A stretch of DNA of 64,000 nucleotides from positions 221,822,307 to 221,886,306 of the forward strand of contig NC_085141.1 of NCBI RefSeq assembly GCF_024139115.2, read 5' to 3'. This document shows, piece by piece, positions 45,148-55,814 of this stretch. The translations under genes were made by a program, and so were the position numbers. Position 1 is the first letter of the stretch. Every line of letters starts with the position of its first letter. Origin of the DNA: Armigeres subalbatus (Eukaryota; Arthropoda; Insecta; Diptera; Culicidae). The notes under the pieces were generated by a model. That model was not told the origin of the DNA and searched no databases. It saw nothing but the letters and a program-made list of their open reading frames with translations.

Positions 45148-45656
45148 ACAGCTATCATTACTCTTAATTACTTATTTAATAAGTGACCGGAAGATTTGTC
45201 CGCAGATGGTAGAAGGCCAGTAAATCGACCAAAACGTCCGGAAAGTCTGGCAAAATATTGGTTAACTTTCTTTCGCAGAAATTTTAATCGTTGAGAACAT
45301 CAACCAGTAATTTCGCGGCGTTCAATCCATAGTAATATTTACAATTATGTAGCATTCCGATAAAGCATACAAATCTAAATCATTGAATGGCAACCTACTC
45401 ACAACTGCAACTTGCATAAAGCTGATTTCTATAAAAACGGCGTGAGAAAATGTCTTTTAAGAGTAACTTGGGTGCTAGATTCCTTGATATTTAATGTTGA
45501 CTTCTCCTGAAATTGCTGCAACAAATCTTTCTTATTTTTTTATAATTCCTCCAGGAAGTCCATTAGAAAATCCATTCCATTTGGAAATCGCTTCTGGAAT
45601 TTATCCAAAAAGTTCCCCCAGGGATTCAAACAAGGATTTATTTTAATGAATTACAT
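45148..45656 (+). repeat. F1 left arm, inner part
   Basis: Inverted copy of 49,345-49,874, mid-90s percent identity by eye. It resumes at the second ACAG of the retrotransposon's target duplication. Confidence 0.85.
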
Positions 45657-46540
45657 CAGAAAGTCCGGAGGAATTCCAGGAGGAACTTCCGGAGGAATTC
45701 CTGAAGGAACTTCCGGAGGAATTCCTGAAGGAACTTCCGGAGGAATTCCTGAAGGAACTTCCGGAAGAATTCCTGAAGGAACTTCCGGAGGAATTCCAGA
45801 AGGAACTTCCGGAATTCCTGAAGGAACTTCCGGAGGAATTCCTGAAGGAACTTCCGGAGGAATTCCTGAAGGAACTTCCGGAGGAATTCCTTAGAGAACT
45901 TCCGGAAGAATTGCTGAAGGAACTTCCGGAGGAACTTCCGGAGGAATTCCTGGAGGAACTTCAGGAGGAATTCCTGGAGGAACTTCCGGAGGAATTCCTG
46001 GAGGAACTTCCGGAGGAATTCCTGGAGGAACTTCCGAAGGAATTCCTGGAGGAGCCTCAAGGAATTCCTGGAGGAACTTCCGAAGGAACCCGGGAGGAAT
46101 TTTCAGAGGCTGGAGGAACTTCCGAAGGAATTCCTGAGGAACTTCGAAAGAATTCCTGGAGGAACTGAAGAATTCCCTGAGGAATTTCCGAAGGAATCCT
46201 GGAGGAATTTCCGAAGGAATCTCCTGAGGAACTCCGAAGGAATTCCTGAGGAACTCCCGAAGGGACCTGGAGGAACTTCCGAAGGAACTCCCGAAACTCC
46301 TGAACTCCCGAAGGAACTCCTGAGGAACTTCCTGAACTCCTGAGAACTCCTGAACCCTGGAACTCCTGAACCCTGAAGTCCGAAGGAATTCCTGAGGAAC
46401 TGAATTTCTGAGAACTGAAGGACTGAGGAACTTCCGGATGAGGAACTTCCGAGGAATTCCTGAAGGAACTTCCGGAGGAATTCCTGAGAATTTCCGAAGG
46501 AATTCCTGAGGAACTCCGAAGGAATTCCTGAAGGAACTAC
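45657..46540 (+). repeat. F1 internal 24-bp array, left orientation
   Basis: Units GGAGGAATTCCTGAAGGAAC plus TTCC. They are regular to about 46,060 and then shorten and degrade toward 46,540. Confidence 0.85.
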
Positions 46541-49344
46541 TTCCTCCAGGAATTCCTGAAGGAACCACCTCCAGGAATTTCTTCGAAGTTCCTCCAGGAA
46601 TTCCTTCGGAAGTTCCTCCAGGAATTCCTTCGAAGTTCCTCCAGGAATTCCTTCGAAGTTCCTCCAGGAATTCCTTCTGAAATTCCTCCAGGAATTCTTC
46701 GAAGTTCCTCCAGGAATTCCTTCGAAGTTCCTCCAGGAATTCCTTCTGAAGTTCCTCCAGGAATTCCTTCGAAGTTCCTCCAGGAATTCCTTCGAAGTTC
46801 CTCCAGGAATTCTTCGAAGTTCCTCCAGGAATTCCTTCCGGAAGTTCCTCCAGGAATTCCTCCGAAGTTCCTCCAGGAATTCCTCCGAAGTTCCCCCAGG
46901 ATTTTTTCCGGAAGTTCCTCCAGGAATCCCTTCGCACGTTCCTCCACGAATCCCTCCGGAAGTTCCTCCAGGAATTCCTCCGGAAGTTCCTCCAGGAATT
47001 CCTCCGAAGTTCCTCCAGGAATTCCTCCGAAGTTCCTCCAGGAATTCCTCCGAAGTTCCTCCAGGAATTCCTCCGAAGTTCCTCCAGGAATTCCTCCGGA
47101 AGTTCCTCCAGGAATTCTCCGAAGTTCCTCCAGGAATTCCTCCGAAGTTCCTCCAGGAATTCCTCCGAAGTTCCTCCAGGAATTCCTCCGAAGTTCCTCC
47201 AGGAATTCCTCCGAAGTTCCTCCATGAACTCCTCCGGAAGTTCCTCCAGGAGTTACTCCGGAAGTTCCTCCAGAAATTCTTCCAGCAATTCCTCCTGAAG
47301 TTCCTCCAGGAATTCCTTCAAATGTTCCTCCAAGAATTTCTTTGGATGTTCCTCCAGGAATTCCTCCGAAGTTCCTCCAGGAATTCCTCCGAAGTTCCTC
47401 CAGGAATTCCTCCGGAAGTTCCTCCAGGAATTCCTCCGGAAGTTCCTCCAGGAATTCCTCCGAAGTTCCTCCAGGAATTCCTCCGGAAGTTCCTCCAGGA
47501 ATTCCTCCGGAAGTTCCTCCAGGAATTCCTCCGGAAGTTCCTCCGGAAGCTCCTCCAGGAATGCCTCCAGGAATTTCTCTGGAAATTTCTCCAGGAATTC
47601 CTCTGAAATTTCTCCAGGAATTCCTCTGGAAGTTCCTCCAGGGATTTCTCTGGATGTTCCTCCAGGAATTTTTCCGGTAGTTCCTTCAGGAATTCCTTCG
47701 GAAGTTCCTCCAGGAATTCCTTCGGAAGTTCCTCCAGGAATTCCTTCGGAAGTTCCTCCAGGAATTCCTTCGAAGTTCCTCCAGGAATTCCTTCGGAAGT
47801 TCCTCCAGGAATTCCTTCGGAAGTTCCTCCAGGAATTCTCCGAAGTTCCTTCAGGAATTCCTCCGGAAGTTCCTTCAGGAATTCCTCCGGAAGTTCCTTC
47901 AGGAATTCTCCGAAGTTCCTTCAGGAATTCCTCCGAAGTTCCTTCAGGAATTCCTCCGAAGTTCCTTCAGGAATTCCTCCGGAAGTTCCTTCGGGAATTC
48001 TTCTGGAAGTTCCTTCAGGAATTCCTCCGAAGTTCCTCCAGGAATTCCTTCAGGAGTTCCTCCAGGAATTCCTTCGGGAGTTCCTCCAGGAATTCTTTCG
48101 CAAGTTCTTCCAGGAATTCCTTCGGAAGTTCCTCCAGGAATTCCTTCGGAAGTTCCTCCAGGAATTCCTTCGGAAGTTCCTCCAGGAAATCCTTCGGAAG
48201 CTCCTCCAGGAATTCCTTCGGAAGTTCCTCCAGGAATCCCTTCTGAAGTTCCTCCAGGAATTCCTTCTGAAGTTTCTCCAGGAATTCCATCGAGAGTTCC
48301 TTCAGGAATTCCTTCGGAACTTCCTCCAGGAATTCTTCTGGAAGTTCCTCCACGAATTCTTTCGGAAGTTCTCCCAGGAATTCTTTCGCAAGTTCTTCCA
48401 GGAATTCTCTCGGGAGTTCCTCCAGAAATTCCTTCGGAAGTTCCTCCAGGAATTCCTTCTGAAGTTTCTCCAGGAATTCCTCTGGGAGTTCCTCCAGGAA
48501 TTTTTTCGCAAGTTCTTCCAGGAATTCCTTCGGAAGTTCCTCCAGGAATTCCTTCGGAAGTTCCTCCAGGAATTCCTTCGGAAGTTCCTCCAGGAATTCC
48601 TTCGGAAGTTCCTCCAGGGATTCCTTCGGAAGTTCCTCCAGAAATTCCTTCGGAAGCTCCTTCAGGAATTCCTTCTGAAGTTCCACCAGGAATTCCTTTG
48701 GAAGTTCCTCCAGGAATTCCTTCGGAAGTTCCTCCAGGATTCCTTCGAAATTCCTCCAGGAATTCTTTCGAAGTTCCTCCAGGAATTCTTTGGGAAGTTC
48801 CTGCAGGAATTCCTTCGAAGTTCCTCCAGGAATTCCTCTGAAAATTCCTCCAGGAATTCCTTCGAAGTTCCTCTAGGAATTCCTTCGAAGTTCCTCCAGG
48901 AATTCCTCTCGAAGTTTCTACAGGAATTCCTCTCGAAGTTTCTATAGGAATTCCTCTCGAAGTTACTCCAGGAATTCCTTCTGAAGTTCCTCCAGGAATT
49001 CCTTCGAAGTTCCTCCAGGAATTCCTTCGGAAGTTCCTCCAGGAATTCCTCCGAAGTTCCTCCAGGAATTCTCCGGAAGTTCCTCCAGGAATTCCTCCGG
49101 AAGTTCCTCCGGAAGTTCCTTCAGGAATTCTTCCGAAGTTCTTCTCAGGAATTCCTCCGAAGTTCCTTCAGGAATTCCTCCGAAGTTCCTTAAGGAATTC
49201 CTTCAGAAGTTCCTTCAGGAATTCTTCCGGAAGTTCCTTCAGGAATTCTTCCGGAAGTTCCTTCAGGAATTCTTCCGGAAGTTCCTTCAGGAATTCCTCC
49301 GGAAGTTCCTTCAGGAATTCCGGAAGTTCCTCCTGGAATTCCTC
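46541..49344 (-). repeat. F1 internal 24-bp array, right orientation
   Basis: The same unit in the opposite orientation (TTCCTCCAGGAATTCCTTCG) for 2.8 kb, about three times the left array. Many 23-bp units (TTCGAAGTTCC against TTCGGAAGTTCC) shift the frame. Frames up to 444 codons on either strand are repeat artefacts. Confidence 0.85.
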
Positions 49345-50347
49345 CGGACTTTCTGATGTAATTCATTAAAATAAATCCTTGTTTGAATCCCTGGGGGAAC
49401 TTTTTGGATAAATTCCAGAAGTGATTTCCAATGGAATGGATTTTCTATTGGACTTCCTGGAGGAATTATTAAAAAATAAGAAAGATTTGTTGAAGCAATT
49501 TCAGGAGAAGTCAACATTAAATATCAAGGAATCTATCACCCATGTTACAATTAAAAGACATTTTCTCACGCCGTTTTTATAGAAATCAGCTTCATGCAAG
49601 TTGTAGTTGTGAGTAGGTTGCCATCCAATGATTTAGATTTGTATACTTTATCGGAAATGATAATAAATGCTACATAATTGTAAATATTTACTATGGATTG
49701 AACGCCGCGAAATTACTGGTTGATGTTCTCAACGATTAATTTTCTGCGAAAGAAAATAAACCAATATTTTGCCAGACTTTCCGGAAGTTTCGGTCGATTT
49801 ACTGGCCTTCTACCATCTGCGGACAAATCTTCCGGTCAATTATTAAACAAGTAACTAAGAGTAATGATAGCTGTCTATTAGCAAATATACTATATTTAAT
49901 ATAATATATTTGCTATTAGTTAATAGTGCTGTCCAATGAGAGCTTGAAGTACCTCGAAGTTTCTCCCTGTCCTGCTCATGCCCATTTGTTGACAAAAAAG
50001 AACGAGCAGGATGGGAACAACTTCGAGCTACTTCGAGCTGCTCATTGAACAGGACTAATTAGTGACCGCACGGTAAAGCGCGAAAAGCGACGAAAATGGT
50101 CAAGCAGAGGGTGAAGAACAGCAGTGAGTGATGAAGATGCGTCTGATTCGCACCAGGGCATGGAAATTGAACCTAGTGATGACTAGTGGGGCACATATTG
50201 CGGAGACAGAGAACCTCAATCCTCATCTCTATGGTAAAGGAGCGGTCCTAAGTCTGAAGCTGGTCGAGCAACCCCGTAACATTCTGTTTTATGCTGCTTC
50301 CCTCAAAATACAAAATGTGCTTTTCAAAATAATGATTAAGTCAGAAG
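49345..50347 (+). repeat. F1 right arm, uninterrupted
   Basis: Contains both halves matched on the left. At 49,928-50,057 an inner inverted repeat (TGCTGTCCAATGAGAGCTTG against the complement of CGAGCTGCTCATTGAACAGG) marks a ~130-bp MITE. The small frame at 50,128-50,418 is unrecognised and mirrored in the left arm. Confidence 0.85.
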
Positions 50348-52077
50348 GTTGCTTAGTATTGTTTTTTTTTCAGTTCAGGCATTGTGTTATAAATTTTAAT
50401 ATTATAAAAACTTCATAGTCGAATAAAACAAAAAGTGCAAGTAAATAAATCTTCTTAGTCCGCCGGTTCAACAGCGTAAAAAATATTATTTGTTAGTTTG
50501 CAATTAACTTTAATAAATATAGTACATAAACAAAAATAGCAACCGAAAGTTAACGGCATTAAAACGTTACCGATGATAAACCGGTGAGAGCAATACGATG
50601 TTCCATGCATACGCAGGAACTACTCGTTGAGCATTATTTTGGTTTTACCGATTTACGTTTCCATTACCCGGTGGTTCTTTCAATTAGGTATTTTTATACG
50701 GCCAGCCTGAAACAACCGATCCCCGAACACAGCTACTTCAGAGGCTCGCCGGAGAAACCGCACGGTCTCGAGTATTTTCGTTCGCGCTGTTTTTTCTTTA
50801 ATTCAATTAAAGACGAGCTATTGAAACATCAGATGCAAATAGGCGGAAACAATATCTGATTCCTATTCATCTCTCATTCACGGTCTGGCGGGTTGGGCAG
50901 CTGATGGACAACAGTTTGCGGGTAAACAAATAAGCAAAGGAAGAAACCGCTAAAAAGCATCGGGAACACTATGCGGTTGGGCTGCTGATGGCGAGTGGGG
51001 TTATTCTCACCTCGACTCGTCCACGGTTTCATTCATGTTTGATATGTACCTTTCATGCTTACGGTGATGAGGCTGTAATGATGTGAGTGCAGAATGAAAA
51101 GTGTGGTAAGTTTAGAACCACGGGAAAATTATGCCTTATTAATGCGAGCCTCATTGTTTCCATTCGCGGCTCGGGAGATCAAAAATCTGGGCTCGTTGAC
51201 GGTGTGAAGCAATGTCGAAAATTTAACATTGAATCAAAGTTGGGGAAGACTGGGTTAATGTGCAAGCTATTATGTTTTTGACAAGATTGCGAATATGAAG
51301 TGAATTTGACAGCAATATTACGGTCGTGAGTAATAAAAGTTGTTTACCATTGTAAAAGGTATAGTGTATGCAATTTGTAGTAAAATTCAAATATTGCCGC
51401 ATTCGTTGTAAATTCGACAAGCCTTGTTGGATGGACGTTGCTAGAAAAACCAGTTTTTTCAATTCGTTGCCAATATCCAACTGTTGAAAATCAAGAAGTC
51501 AAAACTAACAGCGACTTCACCGTTTGATAAGAAGGCTTAAAACATATGTTATGTTCGATATCCCACTATTAGGGATTACACATTATTGATGTTTGTTACT
51601 AAGCGCAATTTTGTTACATTATTGTTTAACAGATATCACGTGACTGCATATTATTCAAACTGTAATTGTAGAAAGCTATTGAGTTTGCATGACTTTACGC
51701 ATCGCGTAATTCTGTTCGGCTGGTGTATTTGAAGCCATTCTCCTCTACTACATCCACCAAGCATAGAGCGCGCATCACCGCTTTTATGGGATACTTGTAC
51801 AAAAAATCAAGTGGTAGATATGTACTTCAGTTCCTGAGGACAAAGGAGTTCCAGTCCGGTGAACAAATATGTTTTTCCTTCCAAACCTTACTTTACTGCA
51901 GTGTATTTACCGGAATAGTGTTATGGCTATGGATATATAGTGCTGTTGTACCAACAAATACACATTTGTTATAAAATTATGTAGAGAAAAGATCTGTTGA
52001 AAACGATAAAATATGTTAAATCAAATCTTTTCTAAATTTTATACAATGTTTATGCGTATCACAATACTATTATTTAT
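50348..52077. other. No recognisable gene
   Basis: AT-rich. The frame at 50,584-50,859 (91 codons) and those at 51,087-51,974 match nothing I know. Confidence 0.35.
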
Positions 52078-52157
52078 AATGTTAGGGAAATGCATTGCTG
52101 ATATCATCTTCCAAACTTCCAAATTTTGAAAGATGATATTAGCATTTCCATAACATT
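52078..52157. repeat. 80-nt near-perfect hairpin
   Basis: AATGTTAGGGAAATGC pairs with GCATTTCCATAACATT (one mismatch). After a small asymmetric bulge, ATATCATCTT pairs with AAGATGATAT, then CAAA with TTTG around a short loop. Length and geometry fit either a tiny foldback MITE or a pre-miRNA-like hairpin. I recognise no known miRNA seed. Confidence 0.6.
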
Positions 52158-52159
52158 GT

Positions 52160-52540
52160 GAAAAACGTTTAACTTCACGCAGAGGTAATCACACTCACTC
52201 ATTAATCATAGTGTACTATTATTTATGTTTCTCTCAAAGAATATTATAGTTACACATCTAATATTCTGCTGTGTTTCAAATAAAAGTATTTACAGTAAAG
52301 AGGATTTCAACAGGTTCTGGAATTCATGACATGACAGTCAATGTATGCGTCGTTTGGTACGAGCTGATCCTGGTGAGTTTTGCAGGATGATGAGAAAAGA
52401 AGGCAACCTGCACGTAAGTAGTCGAATCGCCTTTAGTGCACAGAGCCTCTTTAAGAGGAAGGAGAATCCCTAGCCTTACTAATTAAAAAGTTGTCTCCAA
52501 GCCATTCCTTTCTGAAAATAATGATTAATCCACCTAGGAA
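52160..52540. other. No recognisable gene
   Basis: AT-rich spacer without recognised elements. Confidence 0.35.
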
Positions 52541-52546
52541 CGATGA

Positions 52547-53046
52547 TGCCTCTCCCGTGCAAATAAAAAATTGTATTTTGTCCATAACTTCCGAGCCCAT
52601 TGTCCGATCTGGCCAATTTTCAATAGGAAACTATGGGACAGAATTCTGCGTCGAATGCAACTTGCAAGCAAATCGGTTAAAGATAAGTGCCTGAAAAATG
52701 AGTGACAAATTTTTTATCGATTTTTTGTAAAAAATGGTATTTTGGTCATAATTTCCGAGCCCATAGTCCGATCTAGCCAATTTTCAATAAGAAACAATGG
52801 GACAGGATTCTGCGTCGAATGCAATTTGTTGCGAGCAAAACGATAAGTGCCCGAAAAATGAGTGACACTTTTGCTACATTCTGGTACGTGGGTGCGCACA
52901 AACACACACATACACACAGACATCACCTCAATTCGTCGAACTGAGTCGATCGGTATATAACACTATGGGTCTCCGGGTCTTCTATAAAAAAATTGTTTTT
53001 GGAGCGATCATATAGCCTTTACGTGTACTTAGTGTACGAGAAAGGA
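52547..53046 (+). mobile_element. TIR element family T1, second copy with inner duplication
   Basis: Begins TGCCTCTCCCGT and ends in a TACGAGAAAGGA-type tip. It carries the conserved GACATCACCTCAATTCGTCG and CACTATGGG segments of the family. An inner ~150-bp segment beginning TTTTGTCCATAACTTCCGAG occurs twice (from about 52,577 and 52,740). Confidence 0.6.
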
Positions 53047-53051
53047 AAAAA

Positions 53052-53125
53052 TATTGTTTGGACTGACGAGAGTAAGTTTAGGTTTAAAACTCCAAAAGGC
53101 GGCACAGAACTGAACCACAGCAGCA
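53052..53125 (+). pseudogene. Tc1/mariner-type transposase scrap
   Basis: A plus-strand frame reads NIVWTDESKFRFKTP, resembling the W-S/T-DES motif around the second catalytic Asp of Tc1/mariner transposases. It is cut after about 24 codons and abuts the TIR element. Confidence 0.45.
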
Positions 53126-53825
53126 AATAAAAAATCAAAATGTTTTTGTACATAGTTACATGTAAGGAGAAACATACAGTTCGAACAAAGCCTGTAAATT
53201 TCCGTTCAAGTAGTGTTACATCCAGAGCTTAAAATATTCATCTTCATGAAGCAACTTCGGTCCGAATTTTGACAAACATCGCATGAGTATTCAAAACATA
53301 GAATGACATAGTCAGATGACTACTCCACGAACTCATTCATCCGACTGTCACTGAATGTGGTTACTATGTGCAGAAAAAAAACATAATTAGCATTGTTTAT
53401 GTTGATGTTTACCACTGAAAGTGCCTCGCGGATGAAAATCGGATTCAGTCCTGTGTGATAAATCACTTTACTCATTTGAAACGTGTTCAGATTTCAGATA
53501 ATTTATCAATTTGTAAAATGTGCATAAATATTCAATGACTAATATTCAACTGAATATTGACTGTCCAGAGCCGACTGTGAATGTGTCGGAAGTGAACTGA
53601 CAAATGAATAAAAATAGTCTTCACTAAAATTTTTGGATTATTTTACACTCTGGTTACATCTACTACCTTTGTGTTAAACAACATAAAGTTATATGTTGTT
53701 TCACATTTACACGTGCTGTAAATTCACAATTCATTTTTCGACGTTGGACAACGTGTCAAATCGTTCATGCATTCCCAACACGGACATCAGAATGATGTAA
53801 GCTAAGGACATTTTGGTACACTATG
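53126..53825. other. No recognisable gene
   Basis: AT-rich. A short palindrome AAACAACATA...TATGTTGTTT lies near 53,678-53,702. Confidence 0.35.
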
Positions 53826-53829
53826 CCTC

Positions 53830-54210
53830 ATTTGCTCTGTTTCACGTTCACGCGTCATTTTTGTTCGAGAATCCACGGAGTGTGGACACGGAGAGTGGGC
53901 ACGGATAGCGTCGGTAGCGGTCCCAGCATAGACGACGGTGATTCCAGCATCTGTAGCGTTCCAGCGGAAAACTATGTCGTGGCTGTCGTCAGGAACATTT
54001 CAGTAAAATTTTCTCTCGTAGTTTGGGGTCTGGTTTTGTTGCTGTTAGTGATTGGAAAGGAGCATTATTGAAAATAAGTCCGTTCTTTCAGGACCACAAT
54101 TTTATAGAAGAGAAAGTTGAGCCAAGATATATTTTCTTCAAACTGCAAATCATAATCGCTTGGTTACAGCAGAAAGTTGCAGAAAGCTGAAAGTTGGGCC
54201 GTTAACGCTA
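53830..54210 (+). repeat. Family H repeat, third location
   Basis: GTGATTGGAAAGGAGCATTA then a degenerate hairpin (CCGTTCTTTCAGGACCACAA, about 54,080) and ATTTTCTTCAAACTGCAAAT match the 16.3-17.9 kb units. The frame at 53,823-54,071 runs into repeat text and is not called. Confidence 0.5.
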
Positions 54211-54999
54211 CTTCAATCACCCCAATACTCAAGCTAGGGATGATTCTGTTCTTCGCAGGAGTATAATAAAAACAGAGCTGTTAATAAAAGGTGGTAATGC
54301 TGTAGGATGGGCAACGCTAGTACACAAAACGGAGGGGAGGGGTATCTATGCAGTGATCCAAAAGGGACGAGGCTTGGTGGTCTCTTTGTAGACCCGAGGA
54401 AACGACAAAACGATAATTAGCGAAAGACCTTTGTATTTCAGGGCTGTTCTTTCTTGCGGAATGCTACACCTGAGGCTAATATAATTAACAATTTATTGGT
54501 GACGTCACATTCAGAGTACTTGTATGTTTGTAGGGTTTTTGGTGTTTAGTGCAGTCGATTTGAAGGGTTTTGGCTGGCCTGGAGTAATTTTCAGGGCCGA
54601 TTCCGTCCGGAAATCCGATCCACGAACAGGACGAGTGCTGGTTCGAGTTATCGGAGATGCACCTTCAATGTGGTTGGAAGATGGCGGCTAACCTTCGGCG
54701 AACGATGATCCCGCGTGCCTGAGAACAATGGCGGCACGGATTAGGACCGAAAGTTTCTCGCGTCCAAAATAGCGGGATCGTTACGGCCAGAACAACTAGC
54801 TCTTCCTCCAATGAAGTTTCCACCGATGCACTGCACTGTCGAGAACTTGGAAAAAGCACAAAAGAAAAGGTCCTCTTGGCGTGGACCTTTTTCTATATTT
54901 GTTTTTTATTTTTTTTTGTCACTGTTGTTATTTATTCTTGTGGTTTGGAATGATATTTTAACATACTAATTGATTACACACACACACACAAATCTGTAC
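54211..54999. other. Unassigned DNA, short hairpin and CA run
   Basis: AAAAGGTCC...GGACCTTTTT at about 54,867-54,892 forms a small stem. An (AC)n run lies near 54,977-54,989, just outside the RTE 3' end. No gene is seen. Confidence 0.35.
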
Positions 55000-55020
55000 T
55001 ATTTTATCGTTATTATTTAT

Positions 55021-55706
55021 TCAGACTAAGGCCGAAGTGGCCTGTGCGGTATATAAGAGTCTTCTCCATTCGGCTCGGTCCATGGCTACACGTCGCCAAC
55101 CACGCAGTCTACGGAGGGTCCGCAAGTCATCTTGTACCTGATCGATCCACCTTGCTCGCTGCGCACCTCGCCTTCTTGTGCCCGTTGGATCATTGTCGAG
55201 AACCATTTTCACCAGGTTACTGTTCGACATTCTGGCTACGTACCCGGCCCACCGCAGTCGTCCGATTTTCGCAGTGTGAACGATGGATGGTTCTCCCAGC
55301 AGCTCATGCAACCCGTGGTTCATTCGCCTCCTGCACGTACCGTCCGTCATCTGCACCCCACCATAGATGATACGCAGCACTTTCCTTTTGAAAACTCCAA
55401 GTGCGCGTTGGTCCTCCACGAGTATCGTTCAGGTCTCGTGTCCGTAGAGAACTACCGGTCTAATGAGCGTTTTGTAGATTGTCAGTTTGGTACGGCGGCG
55501 AACTCTATTCGATCGGAGCGGTCTTGCGGAGTCCAAAGTACGTACAATTTCCAGCTACTATGCGTCTCCTAATTTCTCTGTTGGTGTCATTCTCGACAGT
55601 CGCCAGTAAGCCCGAGTACACAAATTCTTCTACCACCTTGATTTCGTCACCACCGATGCAAACTCGCGGTGGGTGGCTCACATTGTCTTCTCTTGAACCT
55701 CTTCCT
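55021..55706 (-). pseudogene. RTE C-terminal domain
   Basis: Includes ALGVFKRKVLRIIYGGVQ, CRRRMNHGLHELLGEPS, GRLRWAGYVARMS and GTRRRGAQRARWIDQVQDDL, the conserved region after RT in this family, ending at a stop near 55,021. The N-terminal part (55,420-55,700) lies in another phase. Its job in the family is unclear to me. Related scraps lie at 17,900-18,125 and 61,490-61,850. Confidence 0.8.
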
Positions 55707-55707
55707 A

Positions 55708-55812
55708 CCCTAGCAGCACAATACGGACCGATTTTGTTGCAGCAATATGAATGTAACTAAATTCGGTTGTATATGGGTCACAGAAACTCTTGTGCAACAT
55801 GTGTGCTGCTCG
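55708..55812. mobile_element. 105-bp MITE (family M), copy C, inside the RTE RT
   Basis: CCCTAGCAGCACA and TGTGTGCTGCTCGGG ends, with TA at 55,706-55,707 and 55,813-55,814. It interrupts the RTE reading frame directly after a TKYM motif. Removing it with one TA leaves the coding phase continuous. Confidence 0.85.
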
Positions 55813-55814
55813 GG

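Larger units (their letters stand above)
31497..50347. mobile_element. Foldback element F1, interrupted by a Ty3/gypsy element
   Basis: The ends CTTCTGACTTAATCATTATT (31,497) and its complement (ending 50,347) open inverted arms of about 1.0 kb. The left arm is split into 31,497-31,973 and 45,148-45,656. The right arm is 49,345-50,347. Between the arms lie 24-bp satellite arrays that switch strand near 46,545. Without the retrotransposon and one ACAG the element would be about 5.67 kb, like a Drosophila FB-type foldback. Each arm contains a ~130-bp MITE (about 31,790-31,919 and 49,928-50,057). No transposase is seen and no clear target duplication. An inverted genomic duplication is the alternative. 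Confidence 0.75.

Noticed and set aside
45891..48686. 444-codon and 223-codon frames in the inner satellite
   Set aside because: Same artefact. The frame persists only where 24-bp units dominate and shifts at 23-bp units.
53823..54071. 82-codon frame ending in a hydrophobic stretch, considered a membrane peptide
   Set aside because: The hydrophobic end is the family H repeat text (GTTTTGTTGCTGTTAGTGAT), also present in non-coding copies.
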